Source of the DNA: Sphingomonas glacialis
Lineage (GTDB): Bacteria; Pseudomonadota; Alphaproteobacteria; Sphingomonadales; Sphingomonadaceae
NCBI RefSeq assembly: GCF_006439055.1
Contig: NZ_RCZC01000012.1
Coordinates: forward strand, 1-64,000
Length of the DNA stretch: 64,000 nucleotides
Direction: 5' to 3'
Part shown: one piece after another, positions 16,536 through 25,400 of the stretch
How positions within the stretch are numbered: the stretch's first letter is position 1
Layout of the letters: each line of letters begins with the position of its first letter
Program-made: the position numbers and the translations under genes
The notes under the pieces: model-generated
Told to the model about the DNA's origin: nothing
The model's input: only the letters and a program-made list of their open reading frames with translations
The model's database searches: none

Positions 16536-17777
16536 ATGCGCATTCTCCATCTTCTGGACCACGGCCTGCCGTTGCAGAGCGGCTACACCTTCCGCACCCG
16601 CGCGATCCTGAAAAGCCAGATGCAGCGCGGCTGGACGGTCGCCGCGGTCACCGGGCCACGCCAGGCATCGCCGCAAGCGGGAGAGGAGAGCGTCGATGGC
16701 ATCGACTTCTTCCGCACCGCCGCGGTGAAGCGCTTGCCCGCGCCGTTCGGCGAACTGCGCGAGATTGCAGCATTCGCGCGGCGGATCGGCGAGGTGGTCG
16801 AACAGTTCAAGCCCGACATCCTCCACGCGCATTCGCCCGTGCTCGATGCGCTCGCCGGCTTGCGCGTCGCCGGGCAATACAAGCTGCCACTTGTCTATGA
16901 GATCCGCGCCTTCTGGGAAGACGCCTCGGTCGGCAACGGGACGGGGCGCGAGGGTTCGCTGCGCTATCGCGCGACGCGCGCGCTCGAGACCTGGGCGGTC
17001 AAGCGCGCCGATGCGGTGGCGGTGATCTGCGAGGGGCTGCGTGACGATCTGATCGCGCGCGGGATCGATCCGGGCAAACTGATCGTCTCGCCCAATGGCG
17101 TCGATCTCGCGATGTTCGGCACCCCGCTGGCGCACGACACCGCGCTTGCCGCCACGCTTGGCGTCACCGGCAAGGAGGTGATCGGTTTCATCGGCAGCTT
17201 CTACGATTATGAGGGGCTCGACGATCTGATTGCGGCGATGCCCGCCTTGGTCACCGCGCGTCCCGAGGCGCATCTCGTGCTCGTCGGGGGCGGGCCGATG
17301 GAAGCGGCGTTGCGCGCGCGGGCAGCGGCCTCGCCCGTGGCGGCGCAGATCCATTTCGTCGGGCGCGTGCCGCACGGCGAGGTCGAGCGCTATTACAGCG
17401 TGATCGACGTGCTCGCTTACCCACGCAAGAAGATGCGGCTGACCGATCTGGTGACGCCGCTCAAGCCGCTCGAGGCGATGGCGCAGCGCCGACTCGTCGC
17501 AGCGTCGGACGTCGGCGGGCATCGCGAGCTGATTCGCGATGGCGAGACCGGCACGCTGTTCGCGCCCGGCGACCCCGACGCGATGGCGCGCGCGCTCGCC
17601 GATCTGCTCGCCGATCGCGCCAGTTGGGAAGATCGCCGGACGCGCGGGCGTATTTTTGTCGAGGCGGAGCGTAACTGGGCTGTTAACGTTGCGCGTTACG
17701 CGCCCGTTTACCAAAAACTTACCGATAGCATGGCAGAGCAGAGTGCATGGCCGTCTCCTCCGATCCTCAACGCCTGA
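16536..17777 (+). CDS. Glycosyltransferase family 4-like, exosortase A-associated
   Basis: 413 residues, starting MRILHLLDHGLPLQSGYTFR, which is characteristic of the glycosyltransferases found with exosortase A loci. It has two Rossmann-like domains of GT-B fold: the N-terminal one with ILHAHSPVLDALAG, and the C-terminal one with VIGFIGSFYDYEGLDDLI and the donor-binding KPLEAMAQRRLVAASDVGGHRELI, where the conserved Glu sits in PLEAM. It transfers a sugar from a nucleotide donor during polysaccharide assembly on the cytoplasmic side. It is divergent from the ligase cluster and overlaps the next gene by 31 bases. Confidence 0.9.
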   Translation: MRILHLLDHGLPLQSGYTFRTRAILKSQMQRGWTVAAVTGPRQASPQAGEESVDGIDFFRTAAVKRLPAPFGELREIAAFARRIGEVVEQFKPDILHAHSPVLDALAGLRVAGQYKLPLVYEIRAFWEDASVGNGTGREGSLRYRATRALETWAVKRADAVAVICEGLRDDLIARGIDPGKLIVSPNGVDLAMFGTPLAHDTALAATLGVTGKEVIGFIGSFYDYEGLDDLIAAMPALVTARPEAHLVLVGGGPMEAALRARAAASPVAAQIHFVGRVPHGEVERYYSVIDVLAYPRKKMRLTDLVTPLKPLEAMAQRRLVAASDVGGHRELIRDGETGTLFAPGDPDAMARALADLLADRASWEDRRTRGRIFVEAERNWAVNVARYAPVYQKLTDSMAEQSAWPSPPILNA

Positions 17778-18583
17778 CCCTCCCGCTGGCCCCGCTCGTC
17801 GCGGCCGTTATCGGGGTGCTGACCGCGGCGATGTTCGCGCTGATCCCGACCGAATTGCTCGAATCGATGGTGGTCGATAGCGGCATCGCGTCGGTGCTCT
17901 CCGCCGCCGAGCCGCCTTTGGGCTATACCGCGCGCGCCGCGCTGGTCTTGCTGTGTGGCGGCGGGGTCGGCGTGCTGGCGTGGTTCGCGCTGTTCCTGGC
18001 GTTCGGCAGCCGCACGATCGCGCTGCACCGTCGCGCGAGCAACGGTGAAGACGCGCCTGTGCTGCGTCGCGCCGATGCGCATCCCGATGCGCCGGCGCGC
18101 CGCCCGCTATTTGCCAATACCGATCTCGGCACGCCCTTCCTCGAAGTCCGTGCGCGGCCGGTGCATCTCGACGCCGACCAGGTCGCGCCGCTGGTCGAGC
18201 GGCCGCTGCCCGTCAATCTCGACGAGCCGCTCTCGGCCTATGACCCGACCTTCCTGCGCGACACCGCGCCCGCCGCAGCGACCGTCGAACAGCCGCTCCC
18301 GCTGCCGCGTCGCCAGACCTATGACCCGAGCGAGCGCTTCGAAACCTTCCCGCTCGGCCCGATCGACGCGCCTACGGTCGAGCGGCGCACCCCTACGCCG
18401 ATCGCGCGCCCGCCGCGCGAGGCGACCGGATCGGGCGACCCTTCGGACTCGATCCACGCCTTGCTCGACCGGCTCGAACGCGTCGTCAGCCGCCGCGATG
18501 CGCCGCCGAGCGCAGCCCAGCCGCGCGAGACGATCGAGGACAGTCTGAGCAGCCTACGCCGGCTGGCGACCGACCACCGCTGA
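17747..18583 (+). CDS. Hypothetical two-TM protein with disordered Pro/Arg-rich tail
   Basis: 278 residues, starting inside the glycosyltransferase gene (31-base overlap), so translated from the same mRNA. Two hydrophobic segments are seen (about 12-32 and 60-86), followed by a long cytoplasmic or periplasmic tail rich in Pro, Arg, Asp and Ala with no clear fold. Its last 50 residues contain a helix around IHALLDRLERVVSR. No family recognised. The overlap with a polysaccharide glycosyltransferase suggests, but does not prove, a link to envelope polysaccharide export or its regulation. Confidence 0.65.
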   Translation: MAVSSDPQRLTLPLAPLVAAVIGVLTAAMFALIPTELLESMVVDSGIASVLSAAEPPLGYTARAALVLLCGGGVGVLAWFALFLAFGSRTIALHRRASNGEDAPVLRRADAHPDAPARRPLFANTDLGTPFLEVRARPVHLDADQVAPLVERPLPVNLDEPLSAYDPTFLRDTAPAAATVEQPLPLPRRQTYDPSERFETFPLGPIDAPTVERRTPTPIARPPREATGSGDPSDSIHALLDRLERVVSRRDAPPSAAQPRETIEDSLSSLRRLATDHR

Positions 18584-18605
18584 TCGTCGCGCCGGGCGCG
18601 GGCGC

Positions 18606-18917
18606 TCAGGTCTCGACCGTCAATGTCTCGAGCGCGACGATTGCCTCTCCATCGCGCCTGGTAACCGAGAGCGTCGCGATATCGGCGACGAGATGCCCGC
18701 GCATCGCCAGCTCGGCCTCCCCGAGCGCAGCCAGCCAGATCATGCTCGGTGGATCGTCGCGCAGCGTCAGCGCAATCCGATGACGCGCGCCGACAAAGGT
18801 GGCACTCGCCCAGCGCGTCGTCTCGAGCACGCACACCACCGCCGCGCACCCGGCCGCATCGGCGCTGCGTTCGAGCGCGCGTTGGAGCAAGGTGGCGGAA
18901 TCGGGGCCGCGGCTCAT
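18606..18917 (-). CDS. Hypothetical protein, 103 residues
   Basis: The start overlaps the stop of the preceding small gene (ATGA at 18914-18917), so the two form a coupled pair. The sequence reads as an alpha/beta protein: an N-terminal helix (SATLLQRALERSADAAG), then several strands (AVVCVLETTRWASATFVGARHRIALTLRD), a helix (LAALGEAELAMRGH) and a final strand pair. There are no membrane segments or recognised motifs. It appears to be a small soluble partner of the HTH-like protein. Function unknown. Confidence 0.6.
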   Translation of the reverse strand: MSRGPDSATLLQRALERSADAAGCAAVVCVLETTRWASATFVGARHRIALTLRDDPPSMIWLAALGEAELAMRGHLVADIATLSVTRRDGEAIVALETLTVET

Positions 18918-19096
18918 CGATCGACTCGCTGATCGGCGAGGAACGCCTCGATCCGGCGGATCATCCGCGTTCCCGGCTCGCGCCCGCGGCGCAGATCGCG
19001 CACCAGGCGCGGGTCGCGCACCGCGAGCCGCCCGAACGTGGTCGGCGGCATCGCGCTCGCCTTCAGATAACGGTCGATCTTCTGCAACACCGACAT
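18914..19096 (-). CDS. Small HTH-like (XRE-type) protein, 60 residues
   Basis: Translated from the ATG at 19096, with GGAG about eight bases upstream; a longer frame continues without a better start. The sequence has the helix-turn-helix pattern of Cro/CI-like proteins: MSVLQKIDRYLKAS, then PPTTFGRLAVRDPRLVRDL with the turn around AVRDP, and RRGREPGTRMIRRIEAFLA. It is probably a small DNA-binding protein. Its promoter region is shared with the divergent S24 repressor gene, which suggests cross-regulation. The assignment rests on pattern recognition only. Confidence 0.6.
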   Translation of the reverse strand: MSVLQKIDRYLKASAMPPTTFGRLAVRDPRLVRDLRRGREPGTRMIRRIEAFLADQRVDR

Positions 19097-19163
19097 GCCG
19101 GTCTCCTCGTGATTCGTTGCAGCCTCAATGGCTTCATGTTCACGATCTGTTCTATTTTCCAAC

Positions 19164-19199
19164 TTGTCTAGGAAAAATCCTATGCCTATGATCGGCCGT
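19164..19199 (+). promoter_or_regulatory. Promoter of the S24 repressor with operator-like inverted repeat in the spacer
   Basis: TTGTCT (19164-19169), exactly 17 bases, then TATGAT (19187-19192) form a good sigma-70-type promoter. The spacer holds TAGGA-AAAA-TCCTA (19169-19182), a plausible repressor site. Transcription would start at about 19199-19200, on the ATG at 19200, giving a leaderless mRNA. Confidence 0.55.
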
Positions 19200-19817
19200 A
19201 TGGACAGGGATGATCCCCGCACGCGGCTGGCGGCGCTGATCGACGCGAACGGCGTCAGCTATGCCGCGCTGTCGCGGATGCTTCGCCGCAACGATGCCTA
19301 TCTCCAGCAATATGTCCGGCGCGGTACGCCGCGCGATCTCGCCGAGCGCGACCGGGCCCTGCTCGCGGCCTATTTTCGCGTCGATGCGGCTGAACTTGGT
19401 GGGGTGGCCGCCCCGCGCATGGCGCCGATCCGGCGGCTCGATGTCGAGGCCTCGGCCGGGCCGGGCGCGCTCGCCGCCGACGCGGTGCGCGCGGGTGCGA
19501 TGCTGCTCGACCCCGCTTTGCTCGAATCGCTGCGGCTGAATGCGAAGGATGCGGCGATGCTGCGTGCGCGCGGCGATTCGATGCTGCCGACGATCGCCGA
19601 TGGCGACCAGATCGTGATCGATGAACGCGATACGCGGATCGTGGCGGTGCCCGCGATCTTCGTGCTGCGGCTCGACGGTGTCCTGCTCGTAAAGCGCGTG
19701 TCGCGGACGGCCGGCGGGATGCTGATCGAAAGCGACAATCCGGCCTATCCGGCGATCACGACCAAGGCCGCCGAAATCCTCGGTCGCGTCGTCTGGCTGT
19801 CGCGGGCGCTACGCTAG
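19200..19817 (+). CDS. S24 family LexA/CI-like repressor
   Basis: 205 residues from the ATG at 19200 (MDRDDPRTRLAALID). The N-terminus is a helix-turn-helix (GVSYAALSRMLRRNDAYLQQYVRRG), and the C-terminal half is an S24/LexA-like self-cleaving domain: ARGDSMLPTIADGDQIVID contains the catalytic Ser, and FVLRLDGVLLVKRVSR contains the Lys. Such proteins repress genes until RecA-stimulated or other cleavage. In-frame ATGs at 19182 and 19188 lie within or before the -10 box, so 19200 is preferred. No phage genes are nearby, so this looks like a chromosomal regulator, not a prophage repressor. Confidence 0.82.
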   Translation: MDRDDPRTRLAALIDANGVSYAALSRMLRRNDAYLQQYVRRGTPRDLAERDRALLAAYFRVDAAELGGVAAPRMAPIRRLDVEASAGPGALAADAVRAGAMLLDPALLESLRLNAKDAAMLRARGDSMLPTIADGDQIVIDERDTRIVAVPAIFVLRLDGVLLVKRVSRTAGGMLIESDNPAYPAITTKAAEILGRVVWLSRALR

Positions 19818-19996
19818 CGGCGCGAGTCGCGCAGCCACATGACGAGCGAGATCGCCACGCCGAGCCCAAGCCCGATCAGGAAGCCGCGCGTCGGTCCGAG
19901 CGGCGAGAACAGGCCGATCCCCGTCCCGGCGATTGCACCGAGCGCGATCAGCGCTCCGCCGGCAAGCGGGGTACGGGGCGGAGAGGAATGGATCAT
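19814..19996 (-). CDS. Small two-TM membrane protein, 60 residues
   Basis: From the ATG at 19996 to 19814, overlapping the 3' end of the S24 gene by four bases on the opposite strand. Two glycine-rich hydrophobic segments (AGGALIALGAIAGTGIGLFSP and FLIGLGLGVAISLVMWL) end in a short basic tail RDSRR, as expected for a helical hairpin in the inner membrane. The ribosome site is weak, and longer in-frame starts exist but would add a hydrophilic extension. Function unknown. Confidence 0.6.
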   Translation of the reverse strand: MIHSSPPRTPLAGGALIALGAIAGTGIGLFSPLGPTRGFLIGLGLGVAISLVMWLRDSRR

Positions 19997-20179
19997 GCCG
20001 CCGCTGTGCCATGTCCCGCGGCAGGACGCCAGCGTCCCATGTCGGGAGGTGTGGGGCACCGCGCGCGGGCGCATTAACCTTCGTCTGGCGGGCGGGGCGC
20101 GCCCTTTCCCGGACTGGCACGGACCGTGAAGCGCGACCACGCTCGCAGTCCCTGCGGTCGTGTTTCAAGCGGAGCGTGC

Positions 20180-20389
20180 ATGCATCTTCCCTATCTCGCC
20201 GATGGCACCGAAGTGACGCATGCCACCGATCTCATCGCCGTGTTCGGCGCGGAGGCCGGGCAGGAGGCCGCGACGCGCGCCAACCGCAGCCGCGATCTCG
20301 GCAACTATCTCCATTTCTGCCGCTGGCGGCAGATCGAGCGGCTGATCGCCTTGCTCTCGTTCGATCGCGCGATCGGCACGATTCACTGA
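20180..20389 (+). CDS. Small conserved protein, 69 residues
   Basis: The ATG at 20180 follows GGAG by about five bases. The protein MHLPYLADGTEVTHATDLIA... ends with a helix-rich part (HFCRWRQIERLIALLSFDRAIGTIH). It is soluble and has no signal peptide. I have the impression of a small family seen in other sphingomonads, but no function is known. It stands alone upstream of tamA. Confidence 0.6.
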   Translation: MHLPYLADGTEVTHATDLIAVFGAEAGQEAATRANRSRDLGNYLHFCRWRQIERLIALLSFDRAIGTIH

Positions 20390-20451
20390 TTGTGGCGGCG
20401 CCGCCGCGCTAAACCCCTGTCGTTCGCCAAACAGCCGGGCTAGGACGGCGT

Positions 20452-22434
20452 ATGTCGTTATCGGTGGGGCGGCGGCGTGCGTATCGAACGGCCGCTGGAA
20501 TTCTTTGGTGTGTCGGTTCCGGCGCGGTGGCGCAAACGCGCCCTGCGGCAGCGCCCGTCGCGTCGCCCGCCGATCCGGTGCCGCAAACATCGCTCCCGCT
20601 CGATCCGCAATCGCCGCTCGCGCCGTTGCCCGGGCTCGGGGTGGAATGGCCCGATCTGTCGAAGGCGCCGCAGGAACCCGTCACCGCCAACACGCCGACC
20701 GCGATGACCGGCGAGACGCGCTACAGCTACCGCATCGACGGGATCGACGATGTGGCGAGCTCGCTGCTGCGCGATCGTTTCGCGCAACTCTCGACGCTGA
20801 AAGCCAATGACGGCCAGCCCGCCAATGCCGCGCAGTTGGATCGCCGCGCACGCGAGGATGCGACCTTGCTGACGACGCTGCTGCGCGGCGAAGGCTATTA
20901 TGACGCACGGGTCGCGACGCGCGTCGAGCCGGCCGCGCGGCCGCTGGTAGTGCTCGATGCCGAACCGGGCACGCTCTATACCTTCGGCGGCGTCAAGGTC
21001 GCCGGGATCGACGCCGCCGGCGACAAGGCGCCCGCCTTGCGCAAGGCGTTCGGGCTCGATCCGGGCGACGCGGTCAATGTCGATGCCGTGCTCGCCGCCG
21101 AGACGAGCCTGCGCACGACGATCAGCGATCGCGGCTTCCCCTTCGCGATCGTCGGCGATCCGCAGATCGTGGTCGATCGTGCCGCGCATACCGCGACGCT
21201 CGACCTGGCGGTCGTTCCCGGCGGGGCGCGGCGCTTCGGGGTGATCACGATGACCTCGGGCAGCAAGGTGTTCGATGCCGACCATGTCCAGGACATCGCG
21301 CGCTTCGTCCCCGGCCAGTCGTTCGACGCCTCGGCGCTCGCCGATCTGCGCCGTGCGCTCGTCCAGACCAGCCTGGTGTCGAGCGTCAAGATCACGCCGG
21401 TCGAGGGCAAGGAACCCGGCACGGTCGATATCGCGGTCGGCCTCGAACCCGCCCCCAAGCACACGATCGCCGGCGAGCTCGGCTATGGCACCGGCGAAGG
21501 CGCGCGTGCCGCTTTGAGCTGGACCAACCGCAACCTCTTCCCGCCCGAGGGCGCGCTGACGCTGGCGGGGGTGCTCGGCACGCAGGAGCAATCGGCGAGC
21601 GTCACCTTCCGCCGCAACAATTTCAACGGGCGCGATCGGATTCTGACCTTCCAGACGGTCGCCTCGAACGTCAAGCGCACGGCGTATCAGGCGCGCACGG
21701 TGTCGCTGTCGGGCAGCCTCGAGCGGCAGACCAACATCTTCTTCCAGAAGAAATGGACCTGGTCGCTCGGCGCCGAACTCGTCGCCTCGGACGAGCGCGA
21801 TGTGCTCATCGATACCGGCGCGCCGCGGCGGCGGACCTATTTCATCGGCGCGCTGCCCACCGTGCTGAGCTATGACGGGTCGAACGACCTGCTCGACCCG
21901 ACGCGCGGCTTCCGCCTGAGCGGTCGCTTCTCGCCGGAGATCTCGCTCGAGGGCAAAGCGTTCGGGTATGCGCGGCTGCAATTCGACGCGAGCACGTACA
22001 AGAGTGTCGCCAAGGGTACGGTCCTCGCGGGCCGGATCCGGCTCGGCACCATCGCGGGCGCGCCGCGCGATGCGATCGCGCCGTCGCGGCGCTTCTATGC
22101 CGGTGGCGGCGCATCGGTGCGCGGCTATGGCTATCAGGATATCGGCCCGCGCGATCCCAATAACGACCCGGTCGGCGGGCGCAGCCTCGCCGAATTCTCG
22201 CTCGAGGCGCGCGTGAAGACGTTCGGTAATTTCGGTGTGGTGCCGTTCTTCGACGGCGGCAATATCTCGACCGGGTTGCTCCCGAGCCTCGGCGCGCTCC
22301 GCTACGGCGCGGGGCTCGGCGTGCGCTATTATTCCAATTTCGGGCCGATTCGCATCGATGTCGGCACGCCGGTAAACCCTGCGCCGGGCGATCCGCGCGT
22401 CGCGGTCTATGTCTCGCTGGGACAGGCGTTTTGA
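20452..22434 (+). CDS. tamA: Outer-membrane translocation module TamA (BamA/Omp85 family)
   Basis: 660 residues. An N-terminal export signal (AAGILWCVGSGAVAQ) is followed by a Pro-rich stretch and periplasmic POTRA-like repeats (around LLTTLLRGEGYYDARVATRVE and IVGDPQIVVDRAAHTATLDLAVVPGG). The C-terminal half is the 16-strand outer-membrane barrel, with the Omp85 hallmark VRGYGYQDIGPRD and the C-terminal strand ending in F. It partners with TamB for insertion of outer-membrane proteins or lipid traffic. Its stop overlaps the TTG start of tamB, so the two are translationally coupled. Confidence 0.9.
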   Translation: MSLSVGRRRAYRTAAGILWCVGSGAVAQTRPAAAPVASPADPVPQTSLPLDPQSPLAPLPGLGVEWPDLSKAPQEPVTANTPTAMTGETRYSYRIDGIDDVASSLLRDRFAQLSTLKANDGQPANAAQLDRRAREDATLLTTLLRGEGYYDARVATRVEPAARPLVVLDAEPGTLYTFGGVKVAGIDAAGDKAPALRKAFGLDPGDAVNVDAVLAAETSLRTTISDRGFPFAIVGDPQIVVDRAAHTATLDLAVVPGGARRFGVITMTSGSKVFDADHVQDIARFVPGQSFDASALADLRRALVQTSLVSSVKITPVEGKEPGTVDIAVGLEPAPKHTIAGELGYGTGEGARAALSWTNRNLFPPEGALTLAGVLGTQEQSASVTFRRNNFNGRDRILTFQTVASNVKRTAYQARTVSLSGSLERQTNIFFQKKWTWSLGAELVASDERDVLIDTGAPRRRTYFIGALPTVLSYDGSNDLLDPTRGFRLSGRFSPEISLEGKAFGYARLQFDASTYKSVAKGTVLAGRIRLGTIAGAPRDAIAPSRRFYAGGGASVRGYGYQDIGPRDPNNDPVGGRSLAEFSLEARVKTFGNFGVVPFFDGGNISTGLLPSLGALRYGAGLGVRYYSNFGPIRIDVGTPVNPAPGDPRVAVYVSLGQAF

Positions 22435-25400
22435 GCGACGATACGCTGCCTCCCGAAGCTACGCCCCCCGAAGCGGTACCCGACGAGCCCGCACCGCGGA
22501 CGATCAAGCCGCACGGGGTGTGGGGGCGGATCGTGTTCGTCGTCGTCGCCTCGCTGTTCCTGCTCTCGCTGGCGGCGCTCGGGCTGATCGATACGAGCAT
22601 CGGACATCGCTTCCTCACCGATCAGATCGCGGCGATCCGGCCGGCCAACGGCCTGCGCTACAGTATCGGGCGGATCGAGGGCTCGATCTATGGCCGCGCG
22701 ACGCTGATCGACGTCCGTGTGCGCGATGCGCGCGGCGTGTTCTTTGCCGCACCCCGCGCGGAGCTCGATTGGTCGCCGTTCCACTGGCTCGACAATCGGC
22801 TCGATATCACGAGCCTGCGGATCGCCTCCGCCTCGCTCGCGCGATTGCCGCAGACCAAGCCGACACGCCCCGGCCCGATCCTGCCGAGCTTCGACATCCA
22901 TATCGGCCGCCTCGCGGTCGACCGGCTCGTCGTCGCGCCGGCGCTCGCCGGGGTCGAGCGCGTCGCGCGGGTGCGCGCGCGCGCCGACGTCCTGCGCGGT
23001 CGCGCGTTGATCGATCTCGCCGCGGTCGTGGCGGGGAGCGACGACATCCGCCTCCATCTCGACGCCGCCCCCGATCGCAACCGGCTCGAGGCGACCGCCC
23101 GCGTGCGCGGCACTGCGCGCGGTGTGCTCGCCAAGCTCTCGGGCTTCGGCAAGCCGATCGCGCTCGATCTTGCCGGCAAGGGCAGCTGGGCGGCGTGGCG
23201 CGGCAACATGGTGGCGGACGTCGGGACGACCCGGCTTGCCGATCTCGCGCTGACCAACCGCGCCGGTAGCTATGCGGTGTCGGGTGTCCTCGTCCCGGCT
23301 CCGCTGGCGCACGGCAAGCTCCAGCGGCTGACGGTGCCGCGTGTGCTCGTTCATGGCGCTGCGATGCTCGTCGATCGCCAGCTCAAGGGCAATCTGTCGC
23401 TGCGCTCGGACTCGCTCGACGTGACCGGTGACGGCACGATCGACCTGGCGCAAAGCGCGTTCCGCAACGTCCGGATCCATGCCTTCCTGACGCGGCCGAG
23501 CGCGCTCTTTCCCAACATGACCGGCCGCGCGATCGAACTCCGCGCCATCCTCGACGGCCGCTTCGCGACCGCGGCGTTCGACTATCGCCTGACAGCCCAG
23601 CGCTTCGCGTTCGACAATACCGGCTTTGAGGATTTCCGCGCGGCGGGGCGTGGGCATTTCTCGAAACAGCCGGTCCTCGTGCCGATCCGCGCGACCGCGG
23701 CGCGCGTCACCGGCGTGGGTGATGTCGCGGGGGGCATCCTGCGGAACCTGACGATCGACGGCGTCTTGCGCGTGACCCCGCAACTCGTGCTCGGCGACGA
23801 CCTAAAGCTGACCTCGGACAAGCTCAACGGGCGGATCAACCTGCTGCTCGACCTGCGCGACGGGCGCTACGACATCGGCATCAATGGCGGGCTCGGGCGC
23901 TATCGCATCCCGGGGCTCGGCGTGGTCGACGTGGAGACGACGCTCAAGGTCGTGCCGGGGCCGGGCGGGCGCGGGACGCGCGTCGTCGGGCAGGGCGTCG
24001 CGCAGATGATCACGCTCGAAAACGCCTTCTTCCGCTCGCTCGGTGGCGGGCTGCCGCGGGTCGTCACCGGGCTCGAGCGCACGCCGGACGGCTTGCTCCA
24101 CCTCAACAACCTAGTGCTGACCGCGCCGCAGCTTCGCATCACCGGCAATGGCGTGCGCCGCCGCGACGGCACTTTCCATTTCGAGGGCGCGGGCCAGCAG
24201 ACGACCTATGGGCCGCTGACGATCAAGCTCGACGGCAAGATCGATCATCCGACGCTCGATCTGGTCTTCGCGCGGCCCAACCAAACGATGGGCCTGTCGA
24301 ACGTCGTCGCGCATCTCGACCCGACCGATACCGGCTTCGCCTTCACCGCACGCGGCGACTCGCGGCTCGGGCCGTTCAGCGGCAATGGCGCGATCCTGCT
24401 GCCCAAGGGTGGCGACGGGACGATCGCAATCGCCGATCTCGCGGTGAGTGGCACCCACGCCAAGGGGCCGCTGCGGATCGTCCCCGGCGGATTCGACGGC
24501 AAGCTCGATGTGGCGGGTGGCGGCCTCGCGGGGACGCTGTTGTTCCGCCCGGTGCAGGAAAAGCAACAGATCGAAGCGCATCTCGACGCGACCGCAGCGC
24601 GGCTCGCCAACGCGTTCGTCCTGCGGCGCGGGCATCTCGACCTCGTCGCGCTGCTCGATCCCGCGGGTACGTCGATCGATGCGAACCTGACGGGTGCTGG
24701 GCTGCGGCGGAGGTCGCTGGTGATCGGGCGCTTTGCCGCCCATGCCAAGCTGCGCGACGGCACGGGGACGATCACCGCCTCGATCGCGGGCTCGCAGGGC
24801 CGCGCATTCGATATCCAGTCGGTGACGCAGGTCGCGCCCGACCGCTACGTCGTGTCGGCGCACGGCACGCTCGACCGGCGCCCGCTGACGCTCGTCACCC
24901 CCGCGGTGGTGACGCGCGACGGCGATGGCTGGCGGCTCGCTCCGACTGACCTGACCTTCTCGGGCGGTGCGGCCAAGGTGTCCGGGCGCTTTACCGGCGC
25001 GTCGAGCGAACTTGCCGCGACCGTCGCGCGGATGCCGCTGTCGATCCTCGATATCGGCTATCCCGGCCTCGCGCTCGGCGGCAATGCCTCGGGCAGCCTG
25101 TCCTACACGCAGGGCGGTGGCGCGGCCCCCACCGGCAAGATCGACATGACGGTGCGCGGGCTGACGCGCTCGGGACTCATCGTCTCGTCGCGCCCGGTCG
25201 ATGTCGGCATTTCGGGGCTGCTCTCGCGCGACCGGCTCGCGGCACGCGCGGTCGCCGAAACGGGCGGCAAGACCGTCGGCCGCGCGCAGATGCTGCTTAC
25301 CCTGCCGGGCGGCGACGATCTCGCGCAGCGCGTGCAAAATGCCGGCCTGTTTGCGCAGCTGCGCTATGACGGACCCGCCGACACCGTCTGGCGGCTGACG

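Noticed and set aside
19128..19817. S24 protein as sign of a prophage
   Set aside because: No integrase, phage structural gene or attachment repeats were found nearby, and base composition matches the chromosome.
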